A stretch of DNA of 38,017 nt. Origin: JADKIH01 sp049363815. GTDB lineage: Bacteria > Bacteroidota > Bacteroidia > AKYH767-A > 2013-40CM-41-45. The position numbers and the translations under genes were made by a program. The stretch is taken from contig JBMQEM010000004.1 in assembly GCA_049363815.1 (NCBI GenBank), positions 1 through 38,017 on the forward strand, given 5' to 3'. The notes below the pieces were generated by a model that was given only the letters and a program-made list of their open reading frames with translations, was not told the DNA's origin and did not search any database. Positions 26,438 to 34,965 of this stretch are shown here, piece by piece (the first letter of the stretch is position 1; each line of letters opens with the position of its first letter).

Positions 26438-29302
26438 TTAATTAATCACAACCTTGTTCACCATTCTCTCGCCACTCACAGTATTCGAAGCATTGATAAA
26501 ATAAATTCCAGTGCTCAAGGAGTTGACATCAATGGTCGTTTCATAAATAAGATCTGTTTCATAAACAACTTCACCGATTGCATTCATCATGATCAAATGA
26601 CCATTTTCTGCATTGGTTTTGATCTCAACAAAACCGGATTCTGATTTATTGAAGACTTCAACTTCTAAATTTTGTTTCGGTGGATTGAGTTGATCAAGTT
26701 CTTCTGAATTATTCCTTACTCTGGCAGTGCTTCCGCCGCAATCATTCAAATAGGCTTCAACATCATCATTCAAAATTGTACCATTCATAAGGAGTATTTC
26801 AATATTTATTTCACAGATAAAAAGATTTACTGATGCGATCTCTTCATCTCCTACTACCCAATTCAACATTTCATTTAACAAATCAACGCACTCTGTTCTT
26901 CTGCAAGCCAGCCGCAGCGTTTGGGCTTTATCTAAACTGTATTTTAAACGCTTAGCAGGATTTTCAATTTGAACAGCATTAGTGATCAATAGATCCTGAA
27001 TAGTAATGACTTGATTCACTAAATCAGGCAGGCCATTTTCCAGACATTCCAGTTGATTATATTTGAAAGCATTTCCCAGAGCTTCCATCATTTTAATATA
27101 ATTCAGACTGAGAAGATATTTTTCTTTGTCATCAGGATTGAAATATTGTTCATTTAAGATCTGGCAGAAAAGAGCGACAGCATCTTTATATTGATCAGGA
27201 TCGTTTGAATTTAATTTGTCCAATGCAGCTTGTGTAGCAATGTTGAGTTTTACTCCTGTAAAATCATCTGTATTGATCTCATCACATGCAGGACAATATT
27301 CGAGTGGCGATTGAATTGGGCATGGTGGATTTGGGCACGGTGGAACTGCTTGTCCACAACCAGTGATAGAAGATTGAAAATCATTATCAACTAAAGTTAT
27401 GGTGTTTCCATTAAGATTATAATCAAGTGGTGAAAACGTACCGGAGCTATTCCACTGATTTGTATTGGCTGCAATACTTAATGCCGAACCATCTAAACTT
27501 CCAAACACAGTTCTTTCGAGATTCAGGCTTGATGGAGAAAGTTCGTTTCCACCTTTATTGAGCCAAAGATCCCAACCATGAACCGCGCGAATGGAATAGT
27601 TATTATTGAAAACGCTGACATTAGCGGCAGTATTTGGTGACAATACCTGATCATCCATAAAAAGATTTGCTCCATAGGTATATACTATACCATCGTTATT
27701 GTAAGAAATAGAACCGCATTTGACATACAACGGACAATTCTCTGCGCGCACACCGGTTTGATTGGTATTGATCAGTGGGTTTTCAAGAATTAGACTTGCA
27801 TTCGAATGACTTTGCCATTTAATTCCGGTTATATTACTACTGGCTACATTTCCTCCTGTGTGACCTTCGAAGAATTTTGAAGGGAATGACATCCCGGAGG
27901 CATCAACACCAAAACTGTTATTAAAAAAATTACATTGAAACAATCCCAAACCTTTATCATATGCTCGTATACCCCGGGTGTTGTGACGGAAGGTAGAATT
28001 GAGAATATTTAAAGGTGCCCCACTATATGTTTGATAAGCAAATATTCCATAGCGACCATATTCAAAAATACAGCTAGTAATTGAAATATTCGGTTGACCA
28101 TACAAATGCACGCCTCGATGGCCATTGTTCACTCCAGGAGTATTACTGGTAAATCTCACGTTATCGAAATTAATATTTGTAGCAGAGCCATCAGCCTGCA
28201 ATCTTGATCCGGCATTGAATACAACTTTACCACCTGAAATATTAAAGTTCACAAGACTGGCTGGCGCATAAAAAGTTTCCTGATCGATTTCAAGTATCGT
28301 TCGATTAGTCGACGAACCAACAAGATTTATAGAAGCTGATGAACCGGCATTAATATTTCGTGACGGAAATTGCGAAGTATTTCCAAACTTCACATATCCG
28401 TGATGAGATGAATGATGCTTGAATTCAAAAGTTGCATTGTTTGCTATTTCAAGGTTTCCATTGATCTCTATTGACGTTGTAAAATCATCAAGATAAACTT
28501 CTGCCCCTTGCTCAAAAATAAGTTTGCCCGGATTTGTTGCATCATCTTCGATAAGTATTTTTCCGTTTCCTTTTAATGTGATTTCTGCATCTGCGGAAAG
28601 ACGAAGTATACCACCAGGTTTCACTTCAATGGTTCCGCTCCAGCCATTGTCACAATTGTTTGTTAAGATGCCATCAACGATTAAAGTAGCGTTTTGGTTT
28701 ACTATTATTTTAGCTCCTACAGGCATTGAAAGGTGACATTGAATTTCTAGTGATGCACCAGAATTAATATTTATATCAGCATCATTTAGTATATCAAAAT
28801 CCCAATTTTCCTGTGAACTAATTACAACAGGATTTAATGGATCGTAATAACACTCCTTCAAATACTTTCGAACATTTTTAAATTTCAATGCACGATGCAT
28901 TATTCCAATTTGTTTTGGAGTAAAGTGTTTTGCCTCACGATTACCTCCCATCATATTATTATCAATCTTGTTAGTTGCAGAAATTGGATCATTCCAACTT
29001 ACATTGTGTGGACAGTCTCCGTATGCAGGTAATCCGTAGATATCTTCCATATACATTGGATCTAATGAATTAGTTGTACAGTTGGCCGAAGTTCCACCTC
29101 CTGTATAGGTATGAATTAAATCCAAATTATGACCCAATTCATGTGCTAATGTCGTCGAAGTTGCATAATCTCCATCTATCCGATTAGTCTGATGTTGATG
29201 ATAAGCGCAGAATGCTAAGACAGAACTTACACCATTTGAATTACAAATCGGAAAAGAAGCATAAGCAGCAGCACCATGACCCCATTCATCAATTACAGCC
29301 AA
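26438..29302 (-). CDS. Metzincin-like T9SS metallopeptidase with beta-helix, C-terminal part (frameshifted gene)
   Basis: This frame carries the zinc motif HELGHNLDLIH (residues 54-64 from the TTG at 29302), of the type HExxHxxxxxH, and a possible Met-turn NNMMGG. A right-handed parallel beta-helix follows (about 170-620, many short N/G/I-rich rungs), then a Cys/Pro-rich linker (about 650-680, PPCPNPPCP), a helical segment (690-870) and a type A T9SS sorting domain (880-954, SGERMVNKVVIN). No good start exists at 29302. The frame is open upstream past 29390 and reads IYSTNDPLTNFGTPEVFLTG, which continues the protein encoded by 29356-30087. I therefore read 26438-30087 as one gene broken by a single frameshift between about 29358 and 29420. 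Sequencing error and true decay are both possible. Confidence 0.82.
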   Translation of the reverse strand: MAVIDEWGHGAAAYASFPICNSNGVSSVLAFCAYHQHQTNRIDGDYATSTTLAHELGHNLDLIHTYTGGGTSANCTTNSLDPMYMEDIYGLPAYGDCPHNVSWNDPISATNKIDNNMMGGNREAKHFTPKQIGIMHRALKFKNVRKYLKECYYDPLNPVVISSQENWDFDILNDADININSGASLEIQCHLSMPVGAKIIVNQNATLIVDGILTNNCDNGWSGTIEVKPGGILRLSADAEITLKGNGKILIEDDATNPGKLIFEQGAEVYLDDFTTSIEINGNLEIANNATFEFKHHSSHHGYVKFGNTSQFPSRNINAGSSASINLVGSSTNRTILEIDQETFYAPASLVNFNISGGKVVFNAGSRLQADGSATNINFDNVRFTSNTPGVNNGHRGVHLYGQPNISITSCIFEYGRYGIFAYQTYSGAPLNILNSTFRHNTRGIRAYDKGLGLFQCNFFNNSFGVDASGMSFPSKFFEGHTGGNVASSNITGIKWQSHSNASLILENPLINTNQTGVRAENCPLYVKCGSISYNNDGIVYTYGANLFMDDQVLSPNTAANVSVFNNNYSIRAVHGWDLWLNKGGNELSPSSLNLERTVFGSLDGSALSIAANTNQWNSSGTFSPLDYNLNGNTITLVDNDFQSSITGCGQAVPPCPNPPCPIQSPLEYCPACDEINTDDFTGVKLNIATQAALDKLNSNDPDQYKDAVALFCQILNEQYFNPDDKEKYLLSLNYIKMMEALGNAFKYNQLECLENGLPDLVNQVITIQDLLITNAVQIENPAKRLKYSLDKAQTLRLACRRTECVDLLNEMLNWVVGDEEIASVNLFICEINIEILLMNGTILNDDVEAYLNDCGGSTARVRNNSEELDQLNPPKQNLEVEVFNKSESGFVEIKTNAENGHLIMMNAIGEVVYETDLIYETTIDVNSLSTGIYFINASNTVSGERMVNKVVIN

Positions 29303-29355
29303 AGCGCCACTTCCTCCACCTCCTGTTAAAAAAACTTCTGGTGTACCGAAATTTG

Positions 29356-30087
29356 TTAAAGGATCATTTGTTGAATAAATCTGTAAGTTCCCGGATTTGT
29401 TATTGTTATTCCAGTAACAACACCACCTGAAATTTGTGCTGTAGCGGTTGCGTTACAAGGAGAGGCAAAATTAACAATTGGCGCACTTGTATATCCACTA
29501 CCTCCATTTACGATAGTTACGCGATTAATTAATGCATTAAACCACCCTTCTGTAAAAAACAATTGCAACCTATCGTTTTTAGCATTTGGCCTACTAAGAT
29601 CATTGTCAACAATTGTTAAAAGTGACCCAACATCTGAACTTTTATACAACACACTTCGGTAAAAATAAATCTCTCCCAATTCGAATTGAATAAATTCTTT
29701 AGGAAGATCAATTACGTTAACATTTAATGGGAGATAACCATTTGGGGGATTATTATTGTAGTAATGATTTATTTTATCTAAAAAATAATAAAGTCTTGGT
29801 AGTCCATTTTGCTGATCAAATGGATCGTCAATAAAATTTTGATTGCCATTTTCATCTTGAATTACATTAAAATCTACCTTAATAATCTTTGTTATTGCAT
29901 TTGAATTTGGAATATTATAAGCTGGCCAAAATCTAAAATTTGAAATATTGCAACTGGAACAATTAACTGAATTGATTGCGCTATTGATATTTACTATATC
30001 ATTATCGTAATTTTGCTGATTTGTTTGCCCAGAGGCATTAATGAAGAAACTAGTTGAGAAGATAAAAATTATTAGAATTAATTTCAT
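29356..30087 (-). CDS. Metzincin-like T9SS metallopeptidase, N-terminal part (frameshifted gene)
   Basis: This 243-residue piece has a signal peptide (MKLILIIFIFSTSFFINASG) and the N-terminal domain shared with the paralog at 31770 (for example ELGEIYFYRS against ELKGIYFYKN, and RLQLFFTEG against RLQYLNVFLTEAG). At about residue 190 it enters a GYTS-type repeat (VTIVNGGSGYTSAPIVNF, then VVTGITITNPG), a module inserted before the zinc motif and absent from the paralog. The frame then stops after NPGTYRFIQQMIL, where the second repeat should read GYTS. That second repeat continues in the frame of the gene at 26438. The start codon is 11 nt after the stop of the propeller gene at 30099, so it is in the same operon. 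Confidence 0.8.
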   Translation of the reverse strand: MKLILIIFIFSTSFFINASGQTNQQNYDNDIVNINSAINSVNCSSCNISNFRFWPAYNIPNSNAITKIIKVDFNVIQDENGNQNFIDDPFDQQNGLPRLYYFLDKINHYYNNNPPNGYLPLNVNVIDLPKEFIQFELGEIYFYRSVLYKSSDVGSLLTIVDNDLSRPNAKNDRLQLFFTEGWFNALINRVTIVNGGSGYTSAPIVNFASPCNATATAQISGGVVTGITITNPGTYRFIQQMIL

Positions 30088-30098
30088 GATTTTGGAGT

Positions 30099-31403
30099 TT
30101 AAGGTGAAACAATTATTTTAGAAATTTTAACTTCCTTTTCAAATTCAATTCTACAAAAGTAGATTCCGGTTGTAAATTTAGAAACATCGACTTCTTCATT
30201 AAATCCACTCCTTACATTCAATTTAAGATTTCTGTATACTTCACAACCAGAAATATTATATATAATTATACTCGCTTCTGATGAATTCTTATTAAATTTG
30301 ATATTGAGCAAATCTATTGCAGGAGATGGGAAAACATCTACTGATAATTCATTTTCCGAAAAGGAATCTGTATTATTTAACAGTAAAGTATCACCATAAT
30401 AAACTAAACCATAACCTGTATTCAACCATATCCCGCCTCTTGAATCAAGTGAAATATTCATAGCATATTTAATAAAACTTCCTGCATTCGAACTGTCATA
30501 AATTGTCCACGAATTATTATCAAACATAGCCACTCCAGAAAAATAGCATGAAACCCACTTTCGATTTAAAGCATCAATTTCAACATCAAAAATATAATTA
30601 TCTGGCAATACATTGCTTGTATCAAAGACTGTCCAATTATTTTGTATCTTATCAAATAATGCTAATCCTTTTAGGGTTGTTATCCAATACAATCCATCGA
30701 TTTGATCTTCTTTTGTATTCCCGACATCTCTACTAGGAATACCGGAATTAGAAGGAATATATGTTGACCATAAACTGTTATCAAAAAAATCAACGCCATA
30801 AGAATTGCAAATCCATTTATTATCTTGTCTATCTACAAAAGTACTATATATTTTATCCGAAGAAATTCCAGAATTTACTGTAGAATATGTAGACCAATTA
30901 GCGCCGTCATATTTAGTTAAACCTCCTGAATTCGCTCCAAAAGTATCTATTGTTCCAATCCATTTATTTCCATACTTATCTACATCTAGAGACACTATAT
31001 AATTAAATGGTAGTCCAGAATTAATTGTCGTATAAGTTGTCCAGTTGATAATACCATCAAACCTTACCAAGCCACCTACTGTACCAATCCAAATTACATT
31101 TCCTTCCGAAACAATATGAAAACAATCATTGTTTGGTAAAGGTGAATTTACATCATTATAAATTGTCCAGTTAATTCCATCAAATTTTGTAATTCCAAAG
31201 TTTGTAGCAAGCCAAACATTATTGCTTGAGTCGATGGCAAGTGAATTGATAGAATTTGTATTTATACCTGAATTTCCAGTGTTCCAATTCTTCCATTGTT
31301 GAGATAATAATATTATCGGAGAAAATGAAAACAGAACTAATAAATTGAAAATTTTGCTAGAAATATTATTGCTGCAAAAAATAAATTTTTTTGTCAGTTT
31401 CAT
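30099..31403 (-). CDS. Secreted T9SS-sorted beta-propeller (Reg_prop-like) protein
   Basis: This 434-residue protein starts at the ATG 31403 (one TTG codon upstream is also open). The signal region has a hydrophobic core near FNLLVLFSFSPIILLS. Repeats of about 45 residues of the form D-x-x-N-x-x-W-[IL]-x-T-x-x-G-[IVL]-x-x-[FY]-[DN] (SSNNVWLATNFGITKFDG, YGNKWIGT, RQDNKWICN, LNRKWVSC, RGGIWLNT) are the propeller blades known from two-component regulator propeller sequences. There is no kinase or other cytoplasmic part. The last ~75 residues are a type A T9SS sorting domain (VDVFPSPAIDLLNI, ISGCEVY, TGIYFCRI). It is probably a secreted binding protein. It leads the operon with the frameshifted metallopeptidase. 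Confidence 0.87.
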   Translation of the reverse strand: MKLTKKFIFCSNNISSKIFNLLVLFSFSPIILLSQQWKNWNTGNSGINTNSINSLAIDSSNNVWLATNFGITKFDGINWTIYNDVNSPLPNNDCFHIVSEGNVIWIGTVGGLVRFDGIINWTTYTTINSGLPFNYIVSLDVDKYGNKWIGTIDTFGANSGGLTKYDGANWSTYSTVNSGISSDKIYSTFVDRQDNKWICNSYGVDFFDNSLWSTYIPSNSGIPSRDVGNTKEDQIDGLYWITTLKGLALFDKIQNNWTVFDTSNVLPDNYIFDVEIDALNRKWVSCYFSGVAMFDNNSWTIYDSSNAGSFIKYAMNISLDSRGGIWLNTGYGLVYYGDTLLLNNTDSFSENELSVDVFPSPAIDLLNIKFNKNSSEASIIIYNISGCEVYRNLKLNVRSGFNEEVDVSKFTTGIYFCRIEFEKEVKISKIIVSP

Positions 31404-31429
31404 CAAAGTTAAAATTTAAAACATTGCAT

Positions 31430-31437
31430 CAAATGTA
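31430..31437 (-). promoter_or_regulatory. Candidate -7 box for the propeller-metallopeptidase operon
   Basis: On the minus strand it reads TACATTTG, an exact TAnnTTTG match 26 nt before the ATG at 31403. A -33 element is not clear. The rest of the 31438-31600 gap is AT-rich, and I see nothing else in it. Confidence 0.4.
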
Positions 31438-31600
31438 ATAAAAAGTTTGATAAAATAAACTTAAATTTATTTTAATTGTATCCCTCGATAAACTACATGA
31501 TATTGCCTTTTTGCCAGTTGAAATTTTCGAACTAAATCTTTAATTTCGATGGTTTTTCAATGTTTTTTGCAATTTTTTTAACCGTTTAAAATCACAAATT

Positions 31601-31744
31601 TTATTTAGATTTATTTAAAGCAGAGGTTACCCATTTGACTTTGATTTTTGTTTGTCCATATTTTTCCATTCTGACATATTTTGCCAGTTGAGAATTCAGG
31701 CTTTCAATGCAACTTGTCGTGCTTACACTTTTGGCAAATATTTC
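31601..31744 (-). pseudogene. Remnant of a mutator-type (IS256-like) transposase, C-terminal fragment
   Basis: Reading the minus strand from 31744 gives about 47 codons without a stop, starting EIFAKSVSTTSCIESLNSQ and ending VKWVTSALNKSK before TAA. The TT[NS]CIESLNSQ core and the following K-x-WV-x-SAL segment are the conserved C-terminal end of mutator-type transposases (compare the family pattern KTTNCIESLNSQ). It is far too short to be active, and a stop lies just upstream in frame. It lies 25 nt beyond the stop codon of the metallopeptidase gene at 31770. I see no terminal inverted repeats or target duplication. The family assignment comes from motif recognition only. Confidence 0.6.
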
Positions 31745-31769
31745 TTAATAAAACTAAAATAGCGTCCAA

Positions 31770-33062
31770 TTAATTAAGAATTTTCACCTTCCCCCGCCCA
31801 AACAATCTCCTCTCAACATTTATCTTCCCATTGTTTTTGAATTTGACTACAGCACTCGAAAGCAAGACCAGTTTTCCTCCGCGTTTCACTTCTATCGCCC
31901 CATCCCAACCATCTTCGCAATCATTTGTAACTGTTCCGCTAATGATAAGTGTTGAACCTTTTTCAACTACGATCTTTGAACGTTGCGGCATTGATAAATG
32001 GCATTCAAAATTTACTGTTGCATTATTACGGATGAAAATATCTTTGTCCCACTTCATTTTGAAATCCCATTCTTCATCGGAAGTGATGATCCACGCATTA
32101 CTTGAATCGTACGTACATGATGTTACGTAACGCGATGCATTTTTCACAGACAATGCGCGATGACATTTTGCGATCTGCAGTGGCGACAAATACGATTCTT
32201 CTCGGTAACCGCCATGGAGGTTATTTGTGACTTTATCTGCTGAATCTTTAAATACATCATACTCCCACGGAATTACTTTTGTTGGCGCAGTGTGCGGAGC
32301 ATTTCCGGGATATGGTGTTCCGAAAACATCAGGAAACCAATCGCCCGTGTCAGGATCGGTACCCATTGCTTTGAGTGTTCCGGCACAACCACCACCGAGG
32401 TATGTATGACAGAGATCAAAGATGTGTCCTATCTCATGGGCCATTTCTGTTGCTGATGCATAATTACTTCCCGGACTCCACGACCAGATGCCGGGCATTA
32501 CAACTCCTAAATTTCCTTTTGTATCGTATGATAATCCTCTTGTTGCATAAGCAAGTCCGTGCCCGGCTTCGGTGAGAAATACATTCAGATATTGCAAACG
32601 TTCAGGATCATTTTTTGTGAGATAAGAAAGCAAGCCCTGAACATTTGCAGATTTATTGAGTGTAGAATTTTTGTAAAAATAAATTCCTTTCAATTCAAGA
32701 TCGATGAATTTACTTTTCAATTCTTTTACTCCTGCAATCGGATCAGATGGCTTTGCATTTTTTGCATATAAATTTTTCACATAACCGAAAAGTGTTCTGA
32801 GTTCTTTCAGATGTTCCTCTGAATCTGTGTATCCGTTTCCTCCGGTATCATTCTGCATGATGATCAGATTTATTCCTACAGTTTTGAGGGGACTGTTTTC
32901 ATTTGGAAGATAAGTGGCAACTTTGCTGTATTTATTTTTCCATGCTGATGAGGAGCGGTTGCAGGAAGTATCTGAACTGCTTTTTGATGCAACTGCTGCC
33001 TGAGCGAATGTCGATTTGCTGAATGATATGATCAGGAAAAAAAGGATGATGGGTTTCAGCAC
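31770..33062 (-). CDS. Exported metzincin-like metallopeptidase, short paralog without sorting domain
   Basis: This 430-residue paralog of the 26438-30087 gene has a signal peptide (cleavage near TFAQ, about 21) and the zinc motif HEIGHIFDLCH (His209, Glu210, His213, His219). The start is a GTG at 33062; an in-frame TAG lies just upstream and there is no alternative ATG. It lacks the GYTS insertion. The expected Met-turn reads NNLHGG, so the methionine is missing. Similarity to its sister (EEWDF, CHLSMP, NDCEDGWDGAIEVKRGG) stops at GRGKVKILN, just where the beta-helix of the sister begins. It therefore has neither helix nor T9SS domain and may stay in the periplasm. A transposase remnant follows at once, so truncation by an insertion is likely. 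Confidence 0.85.
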   Translation of the reverse strand: MLKPIILFFLIISFSKSTFAQAAVASKSSSDTSCNRSSSAWKNKYSKVATYLPNENSPLKTVGINLIIMQNDTGGNGYTDSEEHLKELRTLFGYVKNLYAKNAKPSDPIAGVKELKSKFIDLELKGIYFYKNSTLNKSANVQGLLSYLTKNDPERLQYLNVFLTEAGHGLAYATRGLSYDTKGNLGVVMPGIWSWSPGSNYASATEMAHEIGHIFDLCHTYLGGGCAGTLKAMGTDPDTGDWFPDVFGTPYPGNAPHTAPTKVIPWEYDVFKDSADKVTNNLHGGYREESYLSPLQIAKCHRALSVKNASRYVTSCTYDSSNAWIITSDEEWDFKMKWDKDIFIRNNATVNFECHLSMPQRSKIVVEKGSTLIISGTVTNDCEDGWDGAIEVKRGGKLVLLSSAVVKFKNNGKINVERRLFGRGKVKILN

Positions 33063-33081
33063 AGGTTTGAAATTGAGCTAT

Positions 33082-33089
33082 CAAATTTA
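33082..33089 (-). promoter_or_regulatory. Candidate -7 box for the gene at 31770-33062
   Basis: On the minus strand it reads TAAATTTG (TAnnTTTG), 20 nt before the GTG start. No -33 element is evident, and such boxes arise easily in AT-rich DNA. Confidence 0.3.
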
Positions 33090-33115
33090 CTAAAACTATT
33101 AATCAGAATAAAAAC

Positions 33116-34003
33116 TTATTTGATGATCTTGAGAATGTATTGGTCACCATCTACAATTACGTTGACAAAATATACTCCGGAAGAAAAATCCGAAACATCA
33201 AAATGCTCATTACTATTATAAACAGCTCTCGTTAAAATGATCTTTCCTGCTAAATCCGAGATTCGAATCATTGCATTCTTGAAATTTGATTTCTTTATTT
33301 CAATATTCAATTTATCCGCGAAAGGATTTGGATAAAGAATCAGATTATCTGAATATACGAATTCATTAACTCCAACTTGTCCATAAAAAATTGCTGTGTC
33401 ACATAGGGCATTGTCAGCATGATTGATGTCAGGTTTAGAATTAGGACATGATATCCATCCACATAAATCCAATGCGAAAGGGAACTGAGAAATTACCATA
33501 CCCCATTCATAGAGTGTATCGATCTGCAGATAAGAAGTCTGTCCGGGCAGAATAGAAAGGCTATCAAAATAGATTTGAATTTTTCCATTGCCGCAATAAC
33601 CTGATAAAAATGTTTCTGTATTGAAATAAAAGCTGCGCAATGTATCATTACTGTTATTCTGAACTTTTATTCTGCAAACAGATTTTAATTGATAAACACC
33701 GGAAGGCAACGGACTTGGCTGAGTAACAAATGTTGTATCAATTATTAATTCAGTGAAAGCAATATCATTCAGGAAAGTATCAGTAGAACCTGTAGTAGTA
33801 ACGCTTTTTAAATAACAATTCGAAGTAACTAACAGTTCTCTTCCCACCATCATAATTGCCGAATCATTGACTGCAAAATCGTTTACTGAAGCATAAACAT
33901 TATTTACAGTAAACGAATCAACAAACTGAAACTGGTCATTGAAAGATACAAATTGATTCAGAATAGAATTGAAACACCAGATTGTATTCTTGAAAATTTT
34001 CAA
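33116..34003 (-). CDS. T9SS-sorted protein, C-terminal part of a frameshifted gene
   Basis: This 295-residue frame starts at a TTG with no signal peptide, in the middle of propeller-like sequence (FKNTIWCFNSILNQ). The frame stays open upstream of 34003 for at least 15 codons (RFDQSTYNTSASKLK), overlapping the end of the gene at 34000. That reading continues the propeller much better than the 255-residue protein's own end does. A middle beta-rich region (about 60-200) includes NNSNDTLRSF and ILPGQTSYLQI, similar to CARDB-type domains. The end is a type A T9SS sorting domain (LILYPNPFADKLNIEI, SDLAGKII, SGVYFVNVI). Most likely it is the C-terminal half of one gene spanning 33116-34764. Confidence 0.72.
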   Translation of the reverse strand: MKIFKNTIWCFNSILNQFVSFNDQFQFVDSFTVNNVYASVNDFAVNDSAIMMVGRELLVTSNCYLKSVTTTGSTDTFLNDIAFTELIIDTTFVTQPSPLPSGVYQLKSVCRIKVQNNSNDTLRSFYFNTETFLSGYCGNGKIQIYFDSLSILPGQTSYLQIDTLYEWGMVISQFPFALDLCGWISCPNSKPDINHADNALCDTAIFYGQVGVNEFVYSDNLILYPNPFADKLNIEIKKSNFKNAMIRISDLAGKIILTRAVYNSNEHFDVSDFSSGVYFVNVIVDGDQYILKIIK

Positions 34004-34764
34004 TTTGCTGGCAGATGTATTATAAGTTGATTGATCAAAGCGAAATTTAAATCGAATTTATAAAGCTGATTAAGATAAGGAATGAGGTATGTTGAATCAG
34101 CCAACTTGAAAATACTTCCAACAGAAATGCCCAGGTTTAAAGAATTGGTTTGCTGACCATTTGAATCCAGTATAATTAATCCGGAATCTGTTCCACATAA
34201 AATTTCTCCTGAAAAGGATTCATTAACTGATAAAATCCGCGAATCTATTACAAGCCAAAGTGAATCTCCTGCAGAGTTAAAAAAATATATCGTTGAATCT
34301 GCTTTATACAAAAAGTTTCCGTTTTGTAAAGATAAGGCTTGTCTGAATCTATAGTCAGTGTTACAAATTACCGATCGCGCAAATGAAGAAGTCCAAATTG
34401 TATCGCCAACATTGTTCAGTTTAATGATTATTGCGCCACAGCCACCTATATCACAGCCTTCAAAGGATCCTGCAACAAACATATTTCCATCAGGAGTATG
34501 TTGGAAATCGAACAGATCAAGTTGTCCATCAATAAATTTTTCTTCCAGGATATCTCCCTGTGCATTTAGTTTTAAAAAAATTCCAGGCTTTGAATAGGAC
34601 ACCGGCAGATCACATGATCCAGTCACATAAAAATTTCCAATCGAATCTGAAATGACAGATCGGAGGGAAGAACTGAAATAGCGGTTAAAGCACGATTCAA
34701 AAGTTTCCTGCGCAAAACACGAGTACATTAAAAGTTGAAAGCAAATTGTCAATAGTATTTTCAT
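34000..34764 (-). CDS. Secreted propeller-like protein, N-terminal part of a frameshifted gene
   Basis: This 254-residue piece starts from the ATG at 34764. It has a signal peptide (MKILLTICFQLLMYSCFAQ) and propeller-like repeats (SIGNFYVTGSC, PDGNMFVAGSF, NGNFLYKAD), similar in style to the protein at 4366. It lacks a sorting domain and ends in LPAN without a natural finish. The next gene overlaps by 4 nt. I infer a frameshift near 34020-34045, where FDLNF in this frame can be joined to RFDQSTYN in the next. If the break is real, this product would be exported but not sorted by T9SS. Confidence 0.72.
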   Translation of the reverse strand: MKILLTICFQLLMYSCFAQETFESCFNRYFSSSLRSVISDSIGNFYVTGSCDLPVSYSKPGIFLKLNAQGDILEEKFIDGQLDLFDFQHTPDGNMFVAGSFEGCDIGGCGAIIIKLNNVGDTIWTSSFARSVICNTDYRFRQALSLQNGNFLYKADSTIYFFNSAGDSLWLVIDSRILSVNESFSGEILCGTDSGLIILDSNGQQTNSLNLGISVGSIFKLADSTYLIPYLNQLYKFDLNFALINQLIIHLPAN

Positions 34765-34811
34765 CAATAAATATTTTAAAGCTGTGAATTTGTTTTATGA
34801 TACTTAGATAT

Positions 34812-34819
34812 CAAATATA
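34812..34819 (-). promoter_or_regulatory. Candidate -7 box for the split T9SS gene
   Basis: On the minus strand it reads TATATTTG, an exact TAnnTTTG match about 47 nt before the ATG at 34764. No -33 element was found. Confidence 0.35.
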
Positions 34820-34965
34820 ATAAAACTTGTCTAAGTCGGAATTTATTTCCCGTAGAATGTCTTTAGATCTTTTTTCAATTTTTCGTGTTCTTTCCCGCAG
34901 AGTTTTTGCAGAAGACGTAGAAAATGAGCGAAAATTTTGAAAAGGATCTCGGGGATAAAATTACT

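Noticed and set aside
29328..29334. Programmed frameshift at a run of seven T on the minus strand
   Set aside because: The run lies downstream of the stop codon of the upstream frame (29358-29356), so ribosomes could not reach it in that frame.
31499..31700. Repeated word TGCCAGTTGA at about 31514 and 31682
   Set aside because: The match covers only about ten bases and one copy lies within the transposase fragment; too short to call a terminal repeat.
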